Shown here: piece after piece, positions 8,933 to 23,796 of the stretch
How positions within the stretch are numbered: position 1 is the first letter of the stretch
How the letters are laid out: each line of letters starts with the position of its first letter
Source: Burkholderia ubonensis subsp. mesacidophila
GTDB taxonomy: Bacteria; Pseudomonadota; Gammaproteobacteria; Burkholderiales; Burkholderiaceae
Assembly (NCBI RefSeq): GCF_002097715.1
Contig: NZ_CP020737.1
Coordinates: 372,001 to 436,000, forward strand
Direction: 5' to 3'
Length of the DNA: 64,000 nucleotides
Made by a program: the position numbers and the translations under genes
The notes under the pieces: model-generated
What the model saw: only the letters and a program-made list of their open reading frames with translations
Databases searched by the model: none
What the model was told of the DNA's origin: nothing

Positions 8933-10267
8933 ATGAAGAAGAAGCCCGTAGGGACGCTGGTTCGCTCGCTCGTGGTCGGGGGCGCGCTGATGGCCGGCGC
9001 GCAGCACGCAGCATTCGCGGCGACGGAAATCCAGTTCTGGCATGCGATGGAAGCCGCGCTCGGCGAGCGGGTCAACGACATCGCCGCGCAGTTCAACGCG
9101 TCGCAAAGCGACTACAAGATCGTGCCGGTCTTCAAGGGCACCTACGACCAGGCGCTCGCGGCGGGCATCGCCGCGTACCGCAGCGGCAACGCGCCGGCGA
9201 TCCTCCAGGTCTACGAAGTCGGCACCGCGACGATGATGCAGGCGAAGAAGGCGGTGGTGCCCGTCCACGACGTGTTCAAGCAGGCCGGCGTGCCGCTCGA
9301 CGAAAAGGCGTTCGTGCCGACCATCGCGAGCTACTACAGCGACGCGAAGACGGGCCATCTGGTGTCGATGCCGTTCAATAGCTCGACGCCGGTGCTGTAC
9401 TACAACAAGGACGCGTTCAAGAAGGCCGGGCTCGACCCGAACCAGCCGCCGAAGACGTGGGATGAGATCAAGGCCGATGCGGAGAAGCTGCGCAAGTCGG
9501 GCATGGCGTGCGGCTACACGACCGGCTGGCAGGGCTGGATCCAGCTCGAGAACTACAGCGCGTGGCATGGCCTGCCGTTCGCGAGCCGCAACAACGGCTT
9601 CGACGGCACCGACGCGGTGCTCGAGTTCAACAAGCCGCAGCAGGTCGCGCACATCCAGTTCCTGCAGCAGATGGCGAAGGACGGCACGTTCTCGTACGCG
9701 GGCCGCAAGGACGAGGCGTCGTCGAAGTTCTACAGCGGCGACTGCGGGATCATGACGACGTCGTCGGGGGCGCTCGCGACGCTGCACAAGTTCGCGAAGT
9801 TCGATTTCGGCACCGGCATGATGCCGTACGACGCGAACGTGAAGGGCGCGCCTCAGAACGCGATCATCGGCGGTGCGAGCCTGTGGGTGCTGGCGGGCAA
9901 GGACCCGGCGACCTACAAGGGCGTCGCGAAATTCCTCGCGTACCTGAGCTCGCCGGCCGTTGCCGCGAAGTGGCACCAGGACACGGGCTACCTGCCGGTC
10001 ACGACGGCCGCGTACGACCTGACGCGCCAGCAGGGCTTCTACGCGAAGAACCCGAGTGCGGAAACCGCGATCAAGCAGATGATGAACAAGCCGCCGCTGC
10101 CGTACACGAAGGGGCTGCGGCTCGGCAACATGCCGCAGATCCGCACCATCGTCGACGAGGAGTTCGAGCAGGTCTGGGCGCAGAAGAAGGCGCCGAAGGA
10201 CGCGCTCGATTCCGCGGCCACCCGCGGCGACGAGCTGCTGCGCCGCTTCGAGAAGTCGGGCAGCTGA
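8933..10267 (+). CDS. ugpB: sn-Glycerol-3-phosphate ABC transporter, periplasmic binding protein
   Basis: Periplasmic solute-binding protein that captures sn-glycerol-3-phosphate and glycerophosphodiesters for the UgpAEC transporter. 444 aa. A Sec signal peptide ([15 protein letters not shown]... ending AAFA) precedes [19 protein letters not shown], the start of a family 1 solute-binding fold. Further family features are [45 protein letters not shown] (glycerophosphate-contacting region) and [11 protein letters not shown]. The ATG is preceded by AGGAGAAGAGG. First gene of ugpBAECQ. Confidence 0.96.
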   Translation: MKKKPVGTLVRSLVVGGALMAGAQHAAFAATEIQFWHAMEAALGERVNDIAAQFNASQSDYKIVPVFKGTYDQALAAGIAAYRSGNAPAILQVYEVGTATMMQAKKAVVPVHDVFKQAGVPLDEKAFVPTIASYYSDAKTGHLVSMPFNSSTPVLYYNKDAFKKAGLDPNQPPKTWDEIKADAEKLRKSGMACGYTTGWQGWIQLENYSAWHGLPFASRNNGFDGTDAVLEFNKPQQVAHIQFLQQMAKDGTFSYAGRKDEASSKFYSGDCGIMTTSSGALATLHKFAKFDFGTGMMPYDANVKGAPQNAIIGGASLWVLAGKDPATYKGVAKFLAYLSSPAVAAKWHQDTGYLPVTTAAYDLTRQQGFYAKNPSAETAIKQMMNKPPLPYTKGLRLGNMPQIRTIVDEEFEQVWAQKKAPKDALDSAATRGDELLRRFEKSGS

Positions 10268-10363
10268 GCGCGCTGCGCCCTGCGCCGCCGGCCATGTCGC
10301 GCGAACCCGCGCGCCGGCCGGCGGCCGTTCATCCTTGCCGTTTGGCCTGACCGGATCTCCGCG

Positions 10364-11248
10364 ATGCAATCCCGTTCCCGTTTCGGCACGAGCCTGTTGC
10401 CGTACCTGCTGATCGCGCCGCAGCTCGCGATCACCGGCGTGTTCTTCCTGTGGCCCGCCGGCGTCGCGCTGTGGCAGTCGACGCAGATGCAGGACGCGTT
10501 CGGCACGTCGAGCGAGTTCGTCGGCCTCGCGAACTTCACGCACCTGTTCGCCGATCCGCTGTATCTCGACTCGTTTCGCACGACGCTCGTGTTCAGCGCG
10601 CTCGTCACCGTGAGCGGGCTCGTCGTGTCGCTGCTGCTCGCCGCGTGCGCAGACCGCGTGGTGCGCGGCGCGCGCGCGTACCGCACGCTGCTGATCTGGC
10701 CGTACGCGGTCGCGCCGACGATCGCCGCGGTGCTGTGGGCATTCCTGTTCAACCCGAGCATCGGCCTCGTCACCTACGCGCTCGCGAAATCGGGCATCGT
10801 CTGGAACCACGCGCTGAACGGCGGGCAGGCGATGTTCCTGGTCGTGCTCGCGTCGGTGTGGAAGCAGGTGAGCTACAACTTCCTGTTCTTCTACGCGGGG
10901 CTGCAGGCGATCCCGCGCTCGCTGCTCGAGGCGGCCGCGATCGACGGGGCGGGCCCGGTGCGGCGCTTCTTCCACGTGGTGCTGCCGCTCTTGTCGCCGA
11001 CGAGCTTCTTCCTGCTGGTCGTGAACCTCGTCTACGCGTTCTTCGACACGTTCCCGGTGATCGACGCCGCGACCGCCGGCGGCCCGGCGCAGAGCACGAA
11101 GACGCTGATCTACAAGATCTTCGCGGAAGGCTTCCAGGGGCTCGACATCGGCAGCTCGGGCGCGCAGTCGGTCGTGCTGATGGCGATCGTCGTCGGGCTC
11201 ACGGTGATCCAGTTCCGCTTCGTCGAACGCAGGGTGCAATACGCATGA
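10364..11248 (+). CDS. ugpA: Glycerol-3-phosphate ABC transporter permease UgpA
   Basis: Inner-membrane permease of 294 aa with about six membrane helices, beginning [20 protein letters not shown]. The cytoplasmic EAA loop that contacts the ATPase reads [20 protein letters not shown] (about 187-206). It forms the heterodimeric channel with UgpE, whose gene starts inside its stop codon (ATGA, 11245). It follows ugpB after 96 bp that hold no other gene. Confidence 0.95.
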   Translation: MQSRSRFGTSLLPYLLIAPQLAITGVFFLWPAGVALWQSTQMQDAFGTSSEFVGLANFTHLFADPLYLDSFRTTLVFSALVTVSGLVVSLLLAACADRVVRGARAYRTLLIWPYAVAPTIAAVLWAFLFNPSIGLVTYALAKSGIVWNHALNGGQAMFLVVLASVWKQVSYNFLFFYAGLQAIPRSLLEAAAIDGAGPVRRFFHVVLPLLSPTSFFLLVVNLVYAFFDTFPVIDAATAGGPAQSTKTLIYKIFAEGFQGLDIGSSGAQSVVLMAIVVGLTVIQFRFVERRVQYA

Positions 11249-12090
11249 TCGAGAATCGCAAGGGCTTCGACCTGTTCTGCCACGCGGTGCTGATCGCGGG
11301 CGTCGCGCTGCTCGTGTTCCCCGTCTACGTCGCGTTTTGCGCGGCGACGATGAGCGCGCAGGAAGTGTTCACGGTGCCGCTGTCGCTCGTGCCGAGCACG
11401 CACCTGTTCGAGAACGTCGCGTACATCTGGCGGCACGGCAGCGGCGGCACGACCGCGCCGTTCGGCCGGCTGCTCGCCAACAGCTTCGCGATGGCGCTCG
11501 GCATCGCGGTCGGCAAGATCGCGGTGTCGATCCTGTCCGCGTACGCGATCGTCTATTTCCGCTTCCCGTTCCGCAATACGGCGTTCTGGATGATCTTCGT
11601 CACGCTGATGCTGCCGGTCGAGGTGCGGATCTTCCCGACCGTGCAGGTCGTGTCGACGCTGCACCTGACGAACACCTACGCGGGGCTCACGCTGCCGCTG
11701 ATCGCGTCGGCGACCGCGACCTTCCTGTTCCGCCAGTTTTTCATGACGCTGCCCGACGAGCTGATGGACGCGGCGCGCATCGACGGCGCGGGGCCGCTGC
11801 GCTTCTTCTGGGACGTCGTGCTGCCGCTGTCGAAGACGAGCATCGCCGCGCTGTTCGTGATCACCTTCATCTACGGCTGGAACCAGTATCTGTGGCCGAT
11901 CCTGATCACGACGGAGGCGTCGCTGTCGACAGCCGTGGTCGGCATCAAGACGATGATCGCGAGCGGCGACACGGCGACCGAATGGCATTACGTGATGGCG
12001 GCGACGCTGCTGGGGATGATTCCGCCGCTCGTCGTCGTGCTGGCGATGCAGCGCTGGTTCGTGCGCGGCCTCGTCGATTCTGAAAAGTAA
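11245..12090 (+). CDS. ugpE: Glycerol-3-phosphate ABC transporter permease UgpE
   Basis: Second permease subunit, 281 aa, about six membrane helices starting [20 protein letters not shown]. The EAA loop reads [21 protein letters not shown] helix-rich C-terminus ends [14 protein letters not shown], typical of MalG-type permeases. The start overlaps ugpA by four bases, so the two subunits are probably made in equal amount. Confidence 0.95.
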   Translation: MIENRKGFDLFCHAVLIAGVALLVFPVYVAFCAATMSAQEVFTVPLSLVPSTHLFENVAYIWRHGSGGTTAPFGRLLANSFAMALGIAVGKIAVSILSAYAIVYFRFPFRNTAFWMIFVTLMLPVEVRIFPTVQVVSTLHLTNTYAGLTLPLIASATATFLFRQFFMTLPDELMDAARIDGAGPLRFFWDVVLPLSKTSIAALFVITFIYGWNQYLWPILITTEASLSTAVVGIKTMIASGDTATEWHYVMAATLLGMIPPLVVVLAMQRWFVRGLVDSEK

Positions 12091-12122
12091 CCACGGACAC
12101 GCTACGAGGAGAAGGACGACGT

Positions 12123-13208
12123 ATGGCTGCGCTGAGCTTGAGGGGCGTCAGGAAATCCTATGACGGAAAGCTGCAGGTGTTGCACGGGATCGACGTCGAA
12201 ATTGCCGACGGCGAATTCATCGTGCTGGTCGGGCCGTCGGGCTGCGGCAAGTCGACGCTGTTGCGGATGATCGCGGGGCTCGAGAGCGTGACGGACGGCG
12301 AGATCGCGATCGGCGAACGGGTCGTCAACGCGCTGGAGCCGAAGGATCGCGACATTGCGATGGTGTTCCAGAACTATGCGCTGTATCCGCACATGACGGT
12401 CGCGCAGAACATGGGCTACGGGCTGAAGATCCGCGGCGTCGAGCGCACGACGATCGACGCGCGCGTGGCCGCCGCCGCGAAGATCCTCGAGCTCGAGCCG
12501 CTGCTCGCGCGGCGTCCGCGCGAGCTGTCCGGCGGCCAGCGGCAGCGGGTCGCGATGGGGCGCGCGATCGTGCGCGAGCCGTCGGTGTTCCTGTTCGACG
12601 AGCCGCTGTCGAACCTCGACGCGAAGCTGCGCGTGCAGATGCGGCTCGAGATCCAGCGGCTGCATGCGCGGCTTGCGACGACGAGCGTGTACGTGACGCA
12701 CGACCAGATCGAGGCGATGACGCTCGCGCAGCGCGTGATCGTGATGAACCGCGGCCACGCGGAGCAGATCGGCGCGCCGGTCGACGTCTACGAGAAGCCG
12801 GCGACGGTGTTCGTCGCGGGCTTCATCGGCTCGCCGGCAATGAACCTGCTGCACGGGCGGCTGTCCGCGGACGGCGCGACGTTCACCGTCGCGGGCGGCG
12901 GGCCGGAGCTGCCGGTCGCGGGCGCGCCGGGCCTCGGCGCGGAGATCGCGACGGACCGCGACTGGGTGCTGGGCGTGCGCCCGGAGCACATGACGCCGCA
13001 GCCGGGCGTGCCGCATGTCACACTGCCGGTCGATTCGTGCGAGCTGCTCGGCGCGGACAACCTCGTGCACGGCCGCTGGGGCGCGCACGACGTCGCGGTG
13101 CGCCTGCCGCACGCGGACCGCCCCGCGCGCGGCACGGCGCTCGCGGTCGCGCTGCGCGTGCATCGGCTGCACTTCTTCGATCCCGAGACCGGCAAGCGCG
13201 CCGGCTGA
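12123..13208 (+). CDS. ugpC: Glycerol-3-phosphate ABC transporter ATP-binding protein
   Basis: MalK-type ATPase of 361 aa that powers UgpAE. Walker A is GPSGCGKST (about 37-45), the Q-loop lies in [14 protein letters not shown], the ABC signature is LSGGQRQRV, and Walker B is [16 protein letters not shown]. The switch histidine is in [13 protein letters not shown]-terminal TOBE-like regulatory domain (from about residue 240) includes [12 protein letters not shown] preceded by GAGGAGAAGGACG. It lies 32 bp after ugpE. Confidence 0.96.
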   Translation: MAALSLRGVRKSYDGKLQVLHGIDVEIADGEFIVLVGPSGCGKSTLLRMIAGLESVTDGEIAIGERVVNALEPKDRDIAMVFQNYALYPHMTVAQNMGYGLKIRGVERTTIDARVAAAAKILELEPLLARRPRELSGGQRQRVAMGRAIVREPSVFLFDEPLSNLDAKLRVQMRLEIQRLHARLATTSVYVTHDQIEAMTLAQRVIVMNRGHAEQIGAPVDVYEKPATVFVAGFIGSPAMNLLHGRLSADGATFTVAGGGPELPVAGAPGLGAEIATDRDWVLGVRPEHMTPQPGVPHVTLPVDSCELLGADNLVHGRWGAHDVAVRLPHADRPARGTALAVALRVHRLHFFDPETGKRAG

Positions 13209-13235
13209 ACCTGTTCCTGTTGCGAGGCTTTCCGG

Positions 13236-14000
13236 ATGACTTTCCGCCCTGACTGGCCGTACCCGCGCGTCGTCGCCCATCGCGGCGGCGGCACGCTCGC
13301 GCCGGAGAACACGCTTGCCGCGCTCGACGAAGGCGCGCGGCGCGGGCACACGATGGTCGAATTCGACGCGAAGCTGTCGGACGACGACATCACGTTCCTG
13401 CTGCACGACGATACGGTCGACCGGACCTCGGACGGCCACGGGCCGGCGGCCGGGATGCGCTATGCGGAACTGGCGGCGCTCGACGCCGGCGCGTGGTTCG
13501 ACGCGCGTTTCGCGGGCGAGCGGATGCCGACGTTCGAGGCGGCGGCGGCGCGCTGCGTCGCGCTCGGGCTGGCGGCGAACGTCGAGATCAAGCCGTGCCC
13601 GGGCCGCGAGCGCGAGACCGGGCGGCGCGTGGCGGCGGACGCGGCTGAATACTGGCGCGGCGCCGCGGTGCCGCCGCTGTTGTCGTCATTCTCGTTCGAT
13701 GCACTGCAGCACGCGCGCGAGGCGGCGCCCGGGCTGCCGCGCGGGATGCTTTACGAAACTGTGCCGGACGACTGGCGCGCGCAGGCGGTCGACGCGCTCG
13801 GCTGCGTGTCGCTGCACGCGGACCACACGCGGTTCGATGCGCCGCTGGTGCGCGCGATCAAGGCGGCCGGGCTGCGGCTTCTCGTCTATACGGTCAACGA
13901 CCTCGAACGGGCGCGCGAGCTCGTGCGCTGGGGCGTCGACGCGATCTGTACCGACCGGATCGACCTGATCGGCCCGCATGCGCTGGACGGAATCCTCTAA
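13236..14000 (+). CDS. ugpQ: Cytoplasmic glycerophosphodiester phosphodiesterase
   Basis: Hydrolyses imported glycerophosphodiesters to sn-glycerol-3-phosphate plus an alcohol. 254 aa with no signal peptide, as expected for the cytoplasmic UgpQ. The GDPD TIM-barrel motifs are RVVAHRGGGTLAPENTLAAL (catalytic His-Arg and metal Glu), VEFDAKLSDDDI and LLHDDTVDRTSDG (second catalytic His), then NVEIKPCPG. The C-terminal strand is VYTVNDLERARELVRWGVDA. Last gene of the ugp operon, followed by a terminator. Confidence 0.96.
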   Translation: MTFRPDWPYPRVVAHRGGGTLAPENTLAALDEGARRGHTMVEFDAKLSDDDITFLLHDDTVDRTSDGHGPAAGMRYAELAALDAGAWFDARFAGERMPTFEAAAARCVALGLAANVEIKPCPGRERETGRRVAADAAEYWRGAAVPPLLSSFSFDALQHAREAAPGLPRGMLYETVPDDWRAQAVDALGCVSLHADHTRFDAPLVRAIKAAGLRLLVYTVNDLERARELVRWGVDAICTDRIDLIGPHALDGIL

Positions 14001-14025
14001 CGCGCGAGCCTGACGCGAAAAAACG

Positions 14026-14063
14026 ACGCCCCGGCGGGTTTCCGTCCGGGGCGTTCTGCTTTG
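14026..14063 (+). terminator. Rho-independent terminator of the ugp operon
   Basis: Nine-base-pair stem ACGCCCCGG (14026-14034) / CCGGGGCGT (14046-14054), 11-base loop, then TCTGCTTT. The upstream A-run lets it also act, weakly, on ompW transcripts arriving from the other side. Confidence 0.85.
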
Positions 14064-14137
14064 CGGAGGCGTAACGCCAGGAAAATTCCGCTACAAATTG
14101 CAGCGGGATTAACCATTCCCCAAATATTCGACTACGC

Positions 14138-14869
14138 TTAGAAACGGTAGCCGACGTTCAGGTACGTGACGATCGGGTTGAGGTTGATCTTCGCCTTGGA
14201 CGTTTCGTTCAGGGTGCCGACCGGGGTAACCCTGGCCGTCGTGAAGGTCGCGGTGACGCTCACCGGGATGTACGAAATCGACAGGCCGGCGAACCAGTGG
14301 TCGGTGAAGTTGTACGTGAAGCCGGCGTTGAAGACGGGCGCCCACTGGTTGCTGGTCTGCGCGCTGGTCGGGCCGCCGAGCACGCCGTTCTCGAATGCGC
14401 CGTTCGTGATCTTCGCGCCGGTGAACCACACGTACGTCGCGCCGATGCCGACGTACGGCCGGAACTTGGCATTGGCATCGTTGAAGTGGTACCGAAGCAA
14501 CACGGCGGGGCTCCACTGGTATGCGCGGCCGAGCACGCCGAAGTTTTCGAACCGACCCTTGCCGGTGATGTCGAACTTCGGCGGTATCCCCATGACGAGC
14601 TCGGTGGAGATGTGGTCGGTGACGAAGTAGCCGGCCGCGAGACCGATGGTGTCGGCATCGCTGATGCCGGCGCCGGTGTTGGGAACGGACTGGTTGACGG
14701 GTCTGCCGCCGACGCCGTAGACGTACAGCGGATCGCTGCTGTCCTGCGGTGAGAGGTGCAGCCAGCCGGTGCTGACGTAGAAGCTACCTGCGGATTGCGC
14801 GTGCGCCGTACCGCCCGCGAATGTGAACGCGAGCGCTGCGGCCCCCGTAATGGCCAGTTTACGTTTCAT
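14138..14869 (-). CDS. ompW: OmpW-family outer membrane protein
   Basis: Eight-stranded outer-membrane beta-barrel of 243 aa. The start at 14869 is chosen because GGAGGAGACAAA directly precedes that ATG and it begins a good signal peptide (MKRKLAITGAAALAFTFAGG, cut after AHA). The barrel strands alternate hydrophobic and polar residues and include GLAAGYFVTDHISTELVMG, FRPYVGIGATYVWF and WFAGLSISYIPVS. It ends in phenylalanine (VGYRF), the outer-membrane insertion signal. OmpW proteins are thought to carry small hydrophobic molecules. It is a lone gene, convergent with ugpQ. Confidence 0.93.
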   Translation of the reverse strand: MKRKLAITGAAALAFTFAGGTAHAQSAGSFYVSTGWLHLSPQDSSDPLYVYGVGGRPVNQSVPNTGAGISDADTIGLAAGYFVTDHISTELVMGIPPKFDITGKGRFENFGVLGRAYQWSPAVLLRYHFNDANAKFRPYVGIGATYVWFTGAKITNGAFENGVLGGPTSAQTSNQWAPVFNAGFTYNFTDHWFAGLSISYIPVSVTATFTTARVTPVGTLNETSKAKINLNPIVTYLNVGYRF

Positions 14870-15060
14870 TTTGTCTCCTCCGATCAAAGGCGTGCTCATT
14901 ATGACGACTGCGTTTAAAACCAAACAAGCTCGTAAGTTAGAGTTTTCACCCTAGGATTCGCACGACCGTACGATTCAGCGCCGAGAGCGGGAGGATTCTA
15001 CGCAAGTGCGCAAAATTGGACCTTCGGGTATTTCCTAACGCGATCAAACGGACATTCAGC

Positions 15061-15771
15061 ATGGCACGGTTAGCACGACTCTATGTTCCCGACCAGCCGC
15101 AGCACGTGATATTGCGCGGCCTGGATCAGCAACCCGCGTTCGTCGACGACCAGGACTACGAACTCTTCATCGATTGCCTGAAGGCCGCGGCGCGCGATCA
15201 TCACCTGGCGGTGCACGCCTACGTGCTGTTGCCGCGTCAGGTGCAACTGCTCGTGACGCCGAGTGACGAGGCCAGCCTGCCGAAGGCGATGCAGGCGGTC
15301 GGACGTCGCTACGTCGCGCATTTCAACCGACGCTATTCGCGGCGCGGCACCCTGTGGGAAGGCCGGTATCGCGCGACGGTAATCGAAGGCGAGCGGTATT
15401 TCCTGCTTGCGAGCCGGGTGGTCGAGATGAGCCCAGTGCGCGCGCAGCTCGTCGCGACGCCCGACGCCTATCGCTGGTCGAGCTACCGGCATCACGTCGG
15501 GCTCACCGTCGACAGCCTGATCACCGACCATCCGCTCTACTGGGCGCTCGGCAATACGCCGTTTGAACGGCAGCGCTCGTACAAGGAGCTGTGCGAGCAG
15601 CCGCTCGACGAGCGGCAGGCCGACCAGCTGCAGCAGGCGACGCTGAAGGGCTGGGTGCTCGGCGGCGAAACCTACCGCGAATGGGCGGCGCGCACCGCGA
15701 ACCGGCGCGTGTCGCCGCTGCCGCGCGGACGCCCCCGAAAGGTGCGCGAGAACACGCCGCCGATCCAGTAA
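15061..15771 (+). CDS. RAYT-like (IS200/Y1 transposase fold) protein lacking HUH histidines
   Basis: 236 aa with the overall pattern of REP-associated tyrosine transposases: HVILRGLDQQPAF near the start, VHAYVLLPRQVQLLVTP (52-67), RRYVAHFNRRYSRRGTLWEG (82-101), SPVRAQLVATPDAYRWSSYR. In active family members the middle block reads PNHVHLL, giving the HUH metal site; here both histidines are glutamine (Q60, Q62). The usual YIELNPVRA block reads VVEMSPVRA, so a tyrosine normally there is valine. I see no inverted repeats or REP hairpins flanking it. The start was placed at 15061 at the conserved MARLAR; 15016 is an alternative. Probably a domesticated DNA-binding protein rather than a mobile transposase. 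It ends just before a strong terminator and precedes gltB. Confidence 0.8.
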   Translation: MARLARLYVPDQPQHVILRGLDQQPAFVDDQDYELFIDCLKAAARDHHLAVHAYVLLPRQVQLLVTPSDEASLPKAMQAVGRRYVAHFNRRYSRRGTLWEGRYRATVIEGERYFLLASRVVEMSPVRAQLVATPDAYRWSSYRHHVGLTVDSLITDHPLYWALGNTPFERQRSYKELCEQPLDERQADQLQQATLKGWVLGGETYREWAARTANRRVSPLPRGRPRKVRENTPPIQ

Positions 15772-15796
15772 TAAGCGCTGGCAGGCGGACCAGGAG

Positions 15797-15823
15797 GCGG
15801 CGCCGCGGGCGCCGCTTCTTTTT
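15797..15823 (+). terminator. Rho-independent terminator after the RAYT-like gene
   Basis: Stem GCGGCGCC (15797-15804) / GGCGCCGC (15808-15815) with a three-base loop followed by TTCTTTTT. It separates the RAYT-like gene from gltB. The remaining 240 bp to gltB hold no gene I can support and presumably carry the gltB promoter. Confidence 0.88.
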
Positions 15824-16065
15824 GCACCAAAACGATACGGCCCCAATAAAACGGCACCAGATCGATGCATCTGTTTAAGTGGGGTCATATCAAGCGGTTT
15901 TTGTTGCTATTCCTTTGATTCGTCGCGTATATTCCGAATTCCGGTGGCCCCGGGCGAAGCCTGCCCAGCCCACTGTCGGCTGCGCCGCCTCCTGCCGGGA
16001 GCGGGATCGGCGGCAACAAGAAACTGGTTCAACGGCCCTCGAGGCCCCTTTACGACGGTGTCCCC

Positions 16066-20769
<4,704 letters not shown>

Positions 20770-20854
20770 GCGACGAACGACACAGCAGAGGCCGCGCGCG
20801 CCTGACAGGCCGCGTGGCTCCCCCACCCGATACACGGAATCAGAAGAGCACCTT

Positions 20855-22321
20855 ATGGGCAAGGCAACCGGTTTTCTGGAGTTCGAACGCCGCCACGAGG
20901 CGTACGAGGCACCGCTCACGCGCGTGAAGCACTACAAGGAATTCGTCCAGGCGCTGTCCGACGCGGACGCGAAGGTCCAGGGCGCGCGCTGCATGGATTG
21001 CGGCATCCCGTTCTGCAACAACGGCTGCCCGGTCAACAACGTCATCCCGGACTTCAACGACCTGGTGTACCGCCAGGACTGGCGTCAGGCGATCGAGGTC
21101 CTGCATTCGACCAACAACTTCCCGGAGTTCACGGGCCGCATCTGCCCGGCGCCGTGCGAGGCCGCGTGTACGCTCGGGATCAACGAAGACCCGGTCGGCA
21201 TCAAGTCGATCGAGCACGCGATCATCGACAAGGCATGGGCGGAAGGCTGGGTGAAGCCTGAGCCGGCCGCGCACAAGACGGGCAAGAAGGTCGCGGTCGT
21301 CGGCTCCGGCCCCGCGGGCCTCGCCGCCGCGCAGCAACTCGCGCGCGCGGGCCACGACGTGACGGTGTTCGAGAAGAGCGACCGGATCGGCGGCCTGCTG
21401 CGCTACGGGATTCCCGACTTCAAGCTCGAGAAGTGGCTGATCGACCGCCGCATGCGCCAGATGGAAGCCGAAGGCGTGACGTTCCGCACCAGCGTGTTCA
21501 TCGGCAAGGATGCGCTGCCGGATTCGATCGGCAACATGGCGAAGGAAACCATTTCGCCGGCGACGCTGAAGGAGGAGTTCGACGCGGTGGTGATCGCGGG
21601 TGGCTCGGAAACGCCACGCGACCTGCCGGTGCCAGGCCGTGAGCTGGCCGGCATTCACTACGCGATGGACTTCCTGCCGCAGCAGAACCGCGTGAACGCC
21701 GGCGACAAGCTCGTCGACCAGTTGCTCGCGAAGGGCAAGCACGTCGTCGTGATCGGCGGCGGCGACACGGGTTCGGACTGCGTCGGCACGTCGAACCGCC
21801 ACGGCGCGAAGGGCGTCACGCAGTTCGAGCTGCTGCCGCAGCCGCCGGAAGAGGAAAACAAGCCGCTCGTGTGGCCGTACTGGCCGATCAAGCTGCGCAC
21901 GTCCTCGTCGCATGAGGAAGGCTGCGAGCGCGACTGGGCGGTCGCGACGAAGCGCTTCGAAGGCAAGAACGGCAAGGTCGAGAAGCTGATCGCGGCGCGC
22001 GTCGAGTGGAAGGACGGCAAGATGCAGGAAGTGCCGGGCTCGGAGTTCGAGATGAAGGCCGATCTGGTGCTGCTCGCGATGGGCTTCACGCAGCCGGCTT
22101 CTCCGGTGCTCGAGGCATTCGGCGTCGACAAGGACGCGCGCGGCAACGCGCGTGCGGCGACCGAAGGCGATCGCGCGTACTACACGTCGGTCGACAAGGT
22201 GTTCGCGGCGGGCGACATGCGCCGCGGCCAGTCGCTCGTCGTGTGGGCGATCCGCGAAGGCCGCCAGTGCGCGCGCTCGGTCGATGCGTACCTGATGGGG
22301 CATTCGGAACTGCCGCGCTGA
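20855..22321 (+). CDS. gltD: Glutamate synthase (NADPH) small subunit
   Basis: Beta subunit of GOGAT, 488 aa, which oxidises NADPH on FAD and feeds electrons to GltB through two 4Fe-4S clusters. The N-terminal cysteines are visible in [17 protein letters not shown] (about 46-61) and [20 protein letters not shown]. The FAD-binding Rossmann motif is [18 protein letters not shown], and the NADPH motif is [17 protein letters not shown]. The C-terminus holds the second FAD contact [18 protein letters not shown]. Start at the ATG at 20855; the initial [10 protein letters not shown] is the standard GltD N-terminus. Confidence 0.98.
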   Translation: MGKATGFLEFERRHEAYEAPLTRVKHYKEFVQALSDADAKVQGARCMDCGIPFCNNGCPVNNVIPDFNDLVYRQDWRQAIEVLHSTNNFPEFTGRICPAPCEAACTLGINEDPVGIKSIEHAIIDKAWAEGWVKPEPAAHKTGKKVAVVGSGPAGLAAAQQLARAGHDVTVFEKSDRIGGLLRYGIPDFKLEKWLIDRRMRQMEAEGVTFRTSVFIGKDALPDSIGNMAKETISPATLKEEFDAVVIAGGSETPRDLPVPGRELAGIHYAMDFLPQQNRVNAGDKLVDQLLAKGKHVVVIGGGDTGSDCVGTSNRHGAKGVTQFELLPQPPEEENKPLVWPYWPIKLRTSSSHEEGCERDWAVATKRFEGKNGKVEKLIAARVEWKDGKMQEVPGSEFEMKADLVLLAMGFTQPASPVLEAFGVDKDARGNARAATEGDRAYYTSVDKVFAAGDMRRGQSLVVWAIREGRQCARSVDAYLMGHSELPR

Positions 22322-22342
22322 GTATCGCGAGCGGGTTTCGAT

Positions 22343-22379
22343 GAAAGCCGGGCGTTCGAGAGGGCGCCCGGCTTTCTTT
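22343..22379 (+). terminator. Rho-independent terminator of gltBD
   Basis: Twelve-base stem GAAAGCCGGGCG (22343-22354) / CGCCCGGCTTTC (22365-22376), ten-base loop, followed by TTTG. Confidence 0.85.
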
Positions 22380-22435
22380 GTTTACGGTGGATGTCGGGAA
22401 TGGCGGCGGTGCAAAAGCGTCCGGATTCATCTCCG

Positions 22436-22789
22436 TCATTCGCGTCGTGCGCGGTCGACTTGTTCGAACGAGATCACGCGCCCGCGGCAATCGAGCGTGG
22501 CGACATAGTCGCCTTCCTGGGCGCGCAATCCGACACGCCATGTATCGCGCCTCCCTGCACGGAATTCCGGCTTGCCGTGGAACCCGATGTCGGTCAGTCG
22601 CAGTCCGATATCCGTGACATGCACGAGGATCTTGCCCTGCATGCGGCCAATAGGCGGATCTGCGCAATGGCTTTCCTTCGTGTAGCTGAGAAGGGCGCCG
22701 ATCGCAAAAGCCAGCAAGAGGAGCGCGACGATGGACGCCACGAGCCGGAGCGACCAGCGCTGGATGCTGCGCACTATGGCCGGAATCAT
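22436..22789 (-). CDS. Small membrane protein of unknown function (paralogue of the gene upstream)
   Basis: I do not recognise a family. 117 aa from the ATG at 22789, which has GGAGGATG just upstream. The N-terminus [20 protein letters not shown] leads into one strong membrane helix (about 13-36). The remainder is a small periplasmic-looking domain with two cysteines (SHCADPPIG and [13 protein letters not shown]). Residues line up along the whole length with the neighbouring 22821-23210 product: MIP-xx-VR start, one helix, Cys, then PEF/PEY, and a final [VI]ATxDCxGRV motif. The pair therefore arose by tandem duplication; 31 bp separate them and they are likely co-transcribed. Confidence 0.7.
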   Translation of the reverse strand: MIPAIVRSIQRWSLRLVASIVALLLLAFAIGALLSYTKESHCADPPIGRMQGKILVHVTDIGLRLTDIGFHGKPEFRAGRRDTWRVGLRAQEGDYVATLDCRGRVISFEQVDRARRE

Positions 22790-22820
22790 GAGGGCATCCT
22801 CCACGCGTCGTGCGATCCGC

Positions 22821-23210
22821 TCATTCGGAATGCCGGTGAGGACCAACGGAGGGTGACTCGACCGTTGCATAACTGACACGTCCGTTGCAGTCCACCGTCG
22901 CAATCATGGGGCCGTCGCGTCGATTCAGTCGAAGTCCCCACCAGCCCAGCGGCGTCCACCACCCCGTGGAATCGGGGTAGTACTCGGGTTGGCCCTCGAA
23001 ACGTACGCCGGTCAGCTGCACATGCCGCTCGGCGAGAAACGTGAGCACCTTGACGCGTACTGAATCGGCGGACCAGTCAGGGCAAGTGCCTTCGTCGGTT
23101 TCATATCTCGCGACCACGATGACGATGAGCAGTGCAATGAAAAGGGCGGTCGCGATCGTGACGCACCAGAGCGCACAGCGCAGTGCGAGGCGAACGAATG
23201 TCGGAATCAT
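22821..23210 (-). CDS. Small membrane protein of unknown function (paralogue of the gene downstream)
   Basis: 129 aa from the ATG at 23210 (MIPTFVRLALRCALW). One membrane helix spans about residues 8-32, followed by a periplasmic-looking domain with ARYETDEGTCPDWSADS, a Trp-rich turn GWWTPLGWWGLRLN and the shared MIATVDCNGRVSYATVE end. The two cysteines (GTC and VDC) are conserved in the paralogue and may form a disulfide. The initiation signal is weak (GGACGTCACC before ATG), and an in-frame ATG 60 bases further upstream (23270) is possible. No function can be assigned. Confidence 0.65.
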   Translation of the reverse strand: MIPTFVRLALRCALWCVTIATALFIALLIVIVVARYETDEGTCPDWSADSVRVKVLTFLAERHVQLTGVRFEGQPEYYPDSTGWWTPLGWWGLRLNRRDGPMIATVDCNGRVSYATVESPSVGPHRHSE

Positions 23211-23486
23211 GGTGACGTCCTGGCTGCGGAAAGGGGCCGCCGAGACGAAGCGGCGGGCAAACCGTCGCATGATGTATCACGGCGCAAGTCAGTGCGATGC
23301 CGCCGCTTTCTCGGTGATGTCTCGCTGCGAGCGATGTTACTGTGATCGCTTTGTACGGAAGGCGGCAAGAGGACATCGTCTGCCGGAGGCGTGAGCGGCG
23401 GCTGCGGCGCGCGCATGGTGTCGGAACGACGGACATGATGCAGACTCGACGCGGCCCCGGACATGGTCTCCAATCGTCAAAATCCG

Positions 23487-23765
23487 TCGTGCATGGGTTG
23501 ATCCACGCCATCAACGGCGTGTTGTGGAACTACGTGCAAGTGACTGCACTGCTGCTCGGCACGGGCGCGTGGTTCACGCTCCGGTTCTGGATGATCCGGC
23601 TAGGCGCTGTTCCTCGGCATGCGTCTCGTCGGCAGCAAGGACGAGCCTGGCAGCGTCTCGTCGTTCCAGGCGTTCGCGATTGGGCTCGCGAGCCGCGTCG
23701 GCACTGGCGACATCGCCGGCGTTGCGGTCGCGCTGGCGGTCGGCGGGCCGGGGGCGATCTTCCGG
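23487..23765 (+). pseudogene. Truncated, frameshifted fragment of an alsT-type symporter gene
   Basis: About 280 bases match the 5' coding region of the intact symporter gene at 27711-29198 (its bases 27719-27998) almost continuously by eye, in the same orientation. Examples are the shared runs GGCGTGTTGTGGAACTACGT and TCGTCGTTCCAGGCGTTCGC. Near 23601-23608 the copy lacks two bases (GCTAGGCG against GCTGAAGGCG), which breaks the frame. It has no start matching alsT and stops abruptly after GCGATCTTCC, just before the end of the convergent iaaA. It cannot encode a symporter. The 277 bp between 23211 and the fragment contain no gene I can support. Confidence 0.85.
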
Positions 23766-23796
23766 AATTCCTGAAGACCGCGACCCGGCCTGCCAT

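Noticed and set aside
15797..15823. REP hairpin associated with the RAYT-like gene
   Set aside because: It has a plain GC stem with a T-tract, lacks the GTAG-type foot of REPs and occurs once, so it is a terminator.
23487..23765. The symporter-like stretch as a functional small gene
   Set aside because: Two-base deletion, no start aligned with the parent and abrupt end; better explained as a pseudogene.
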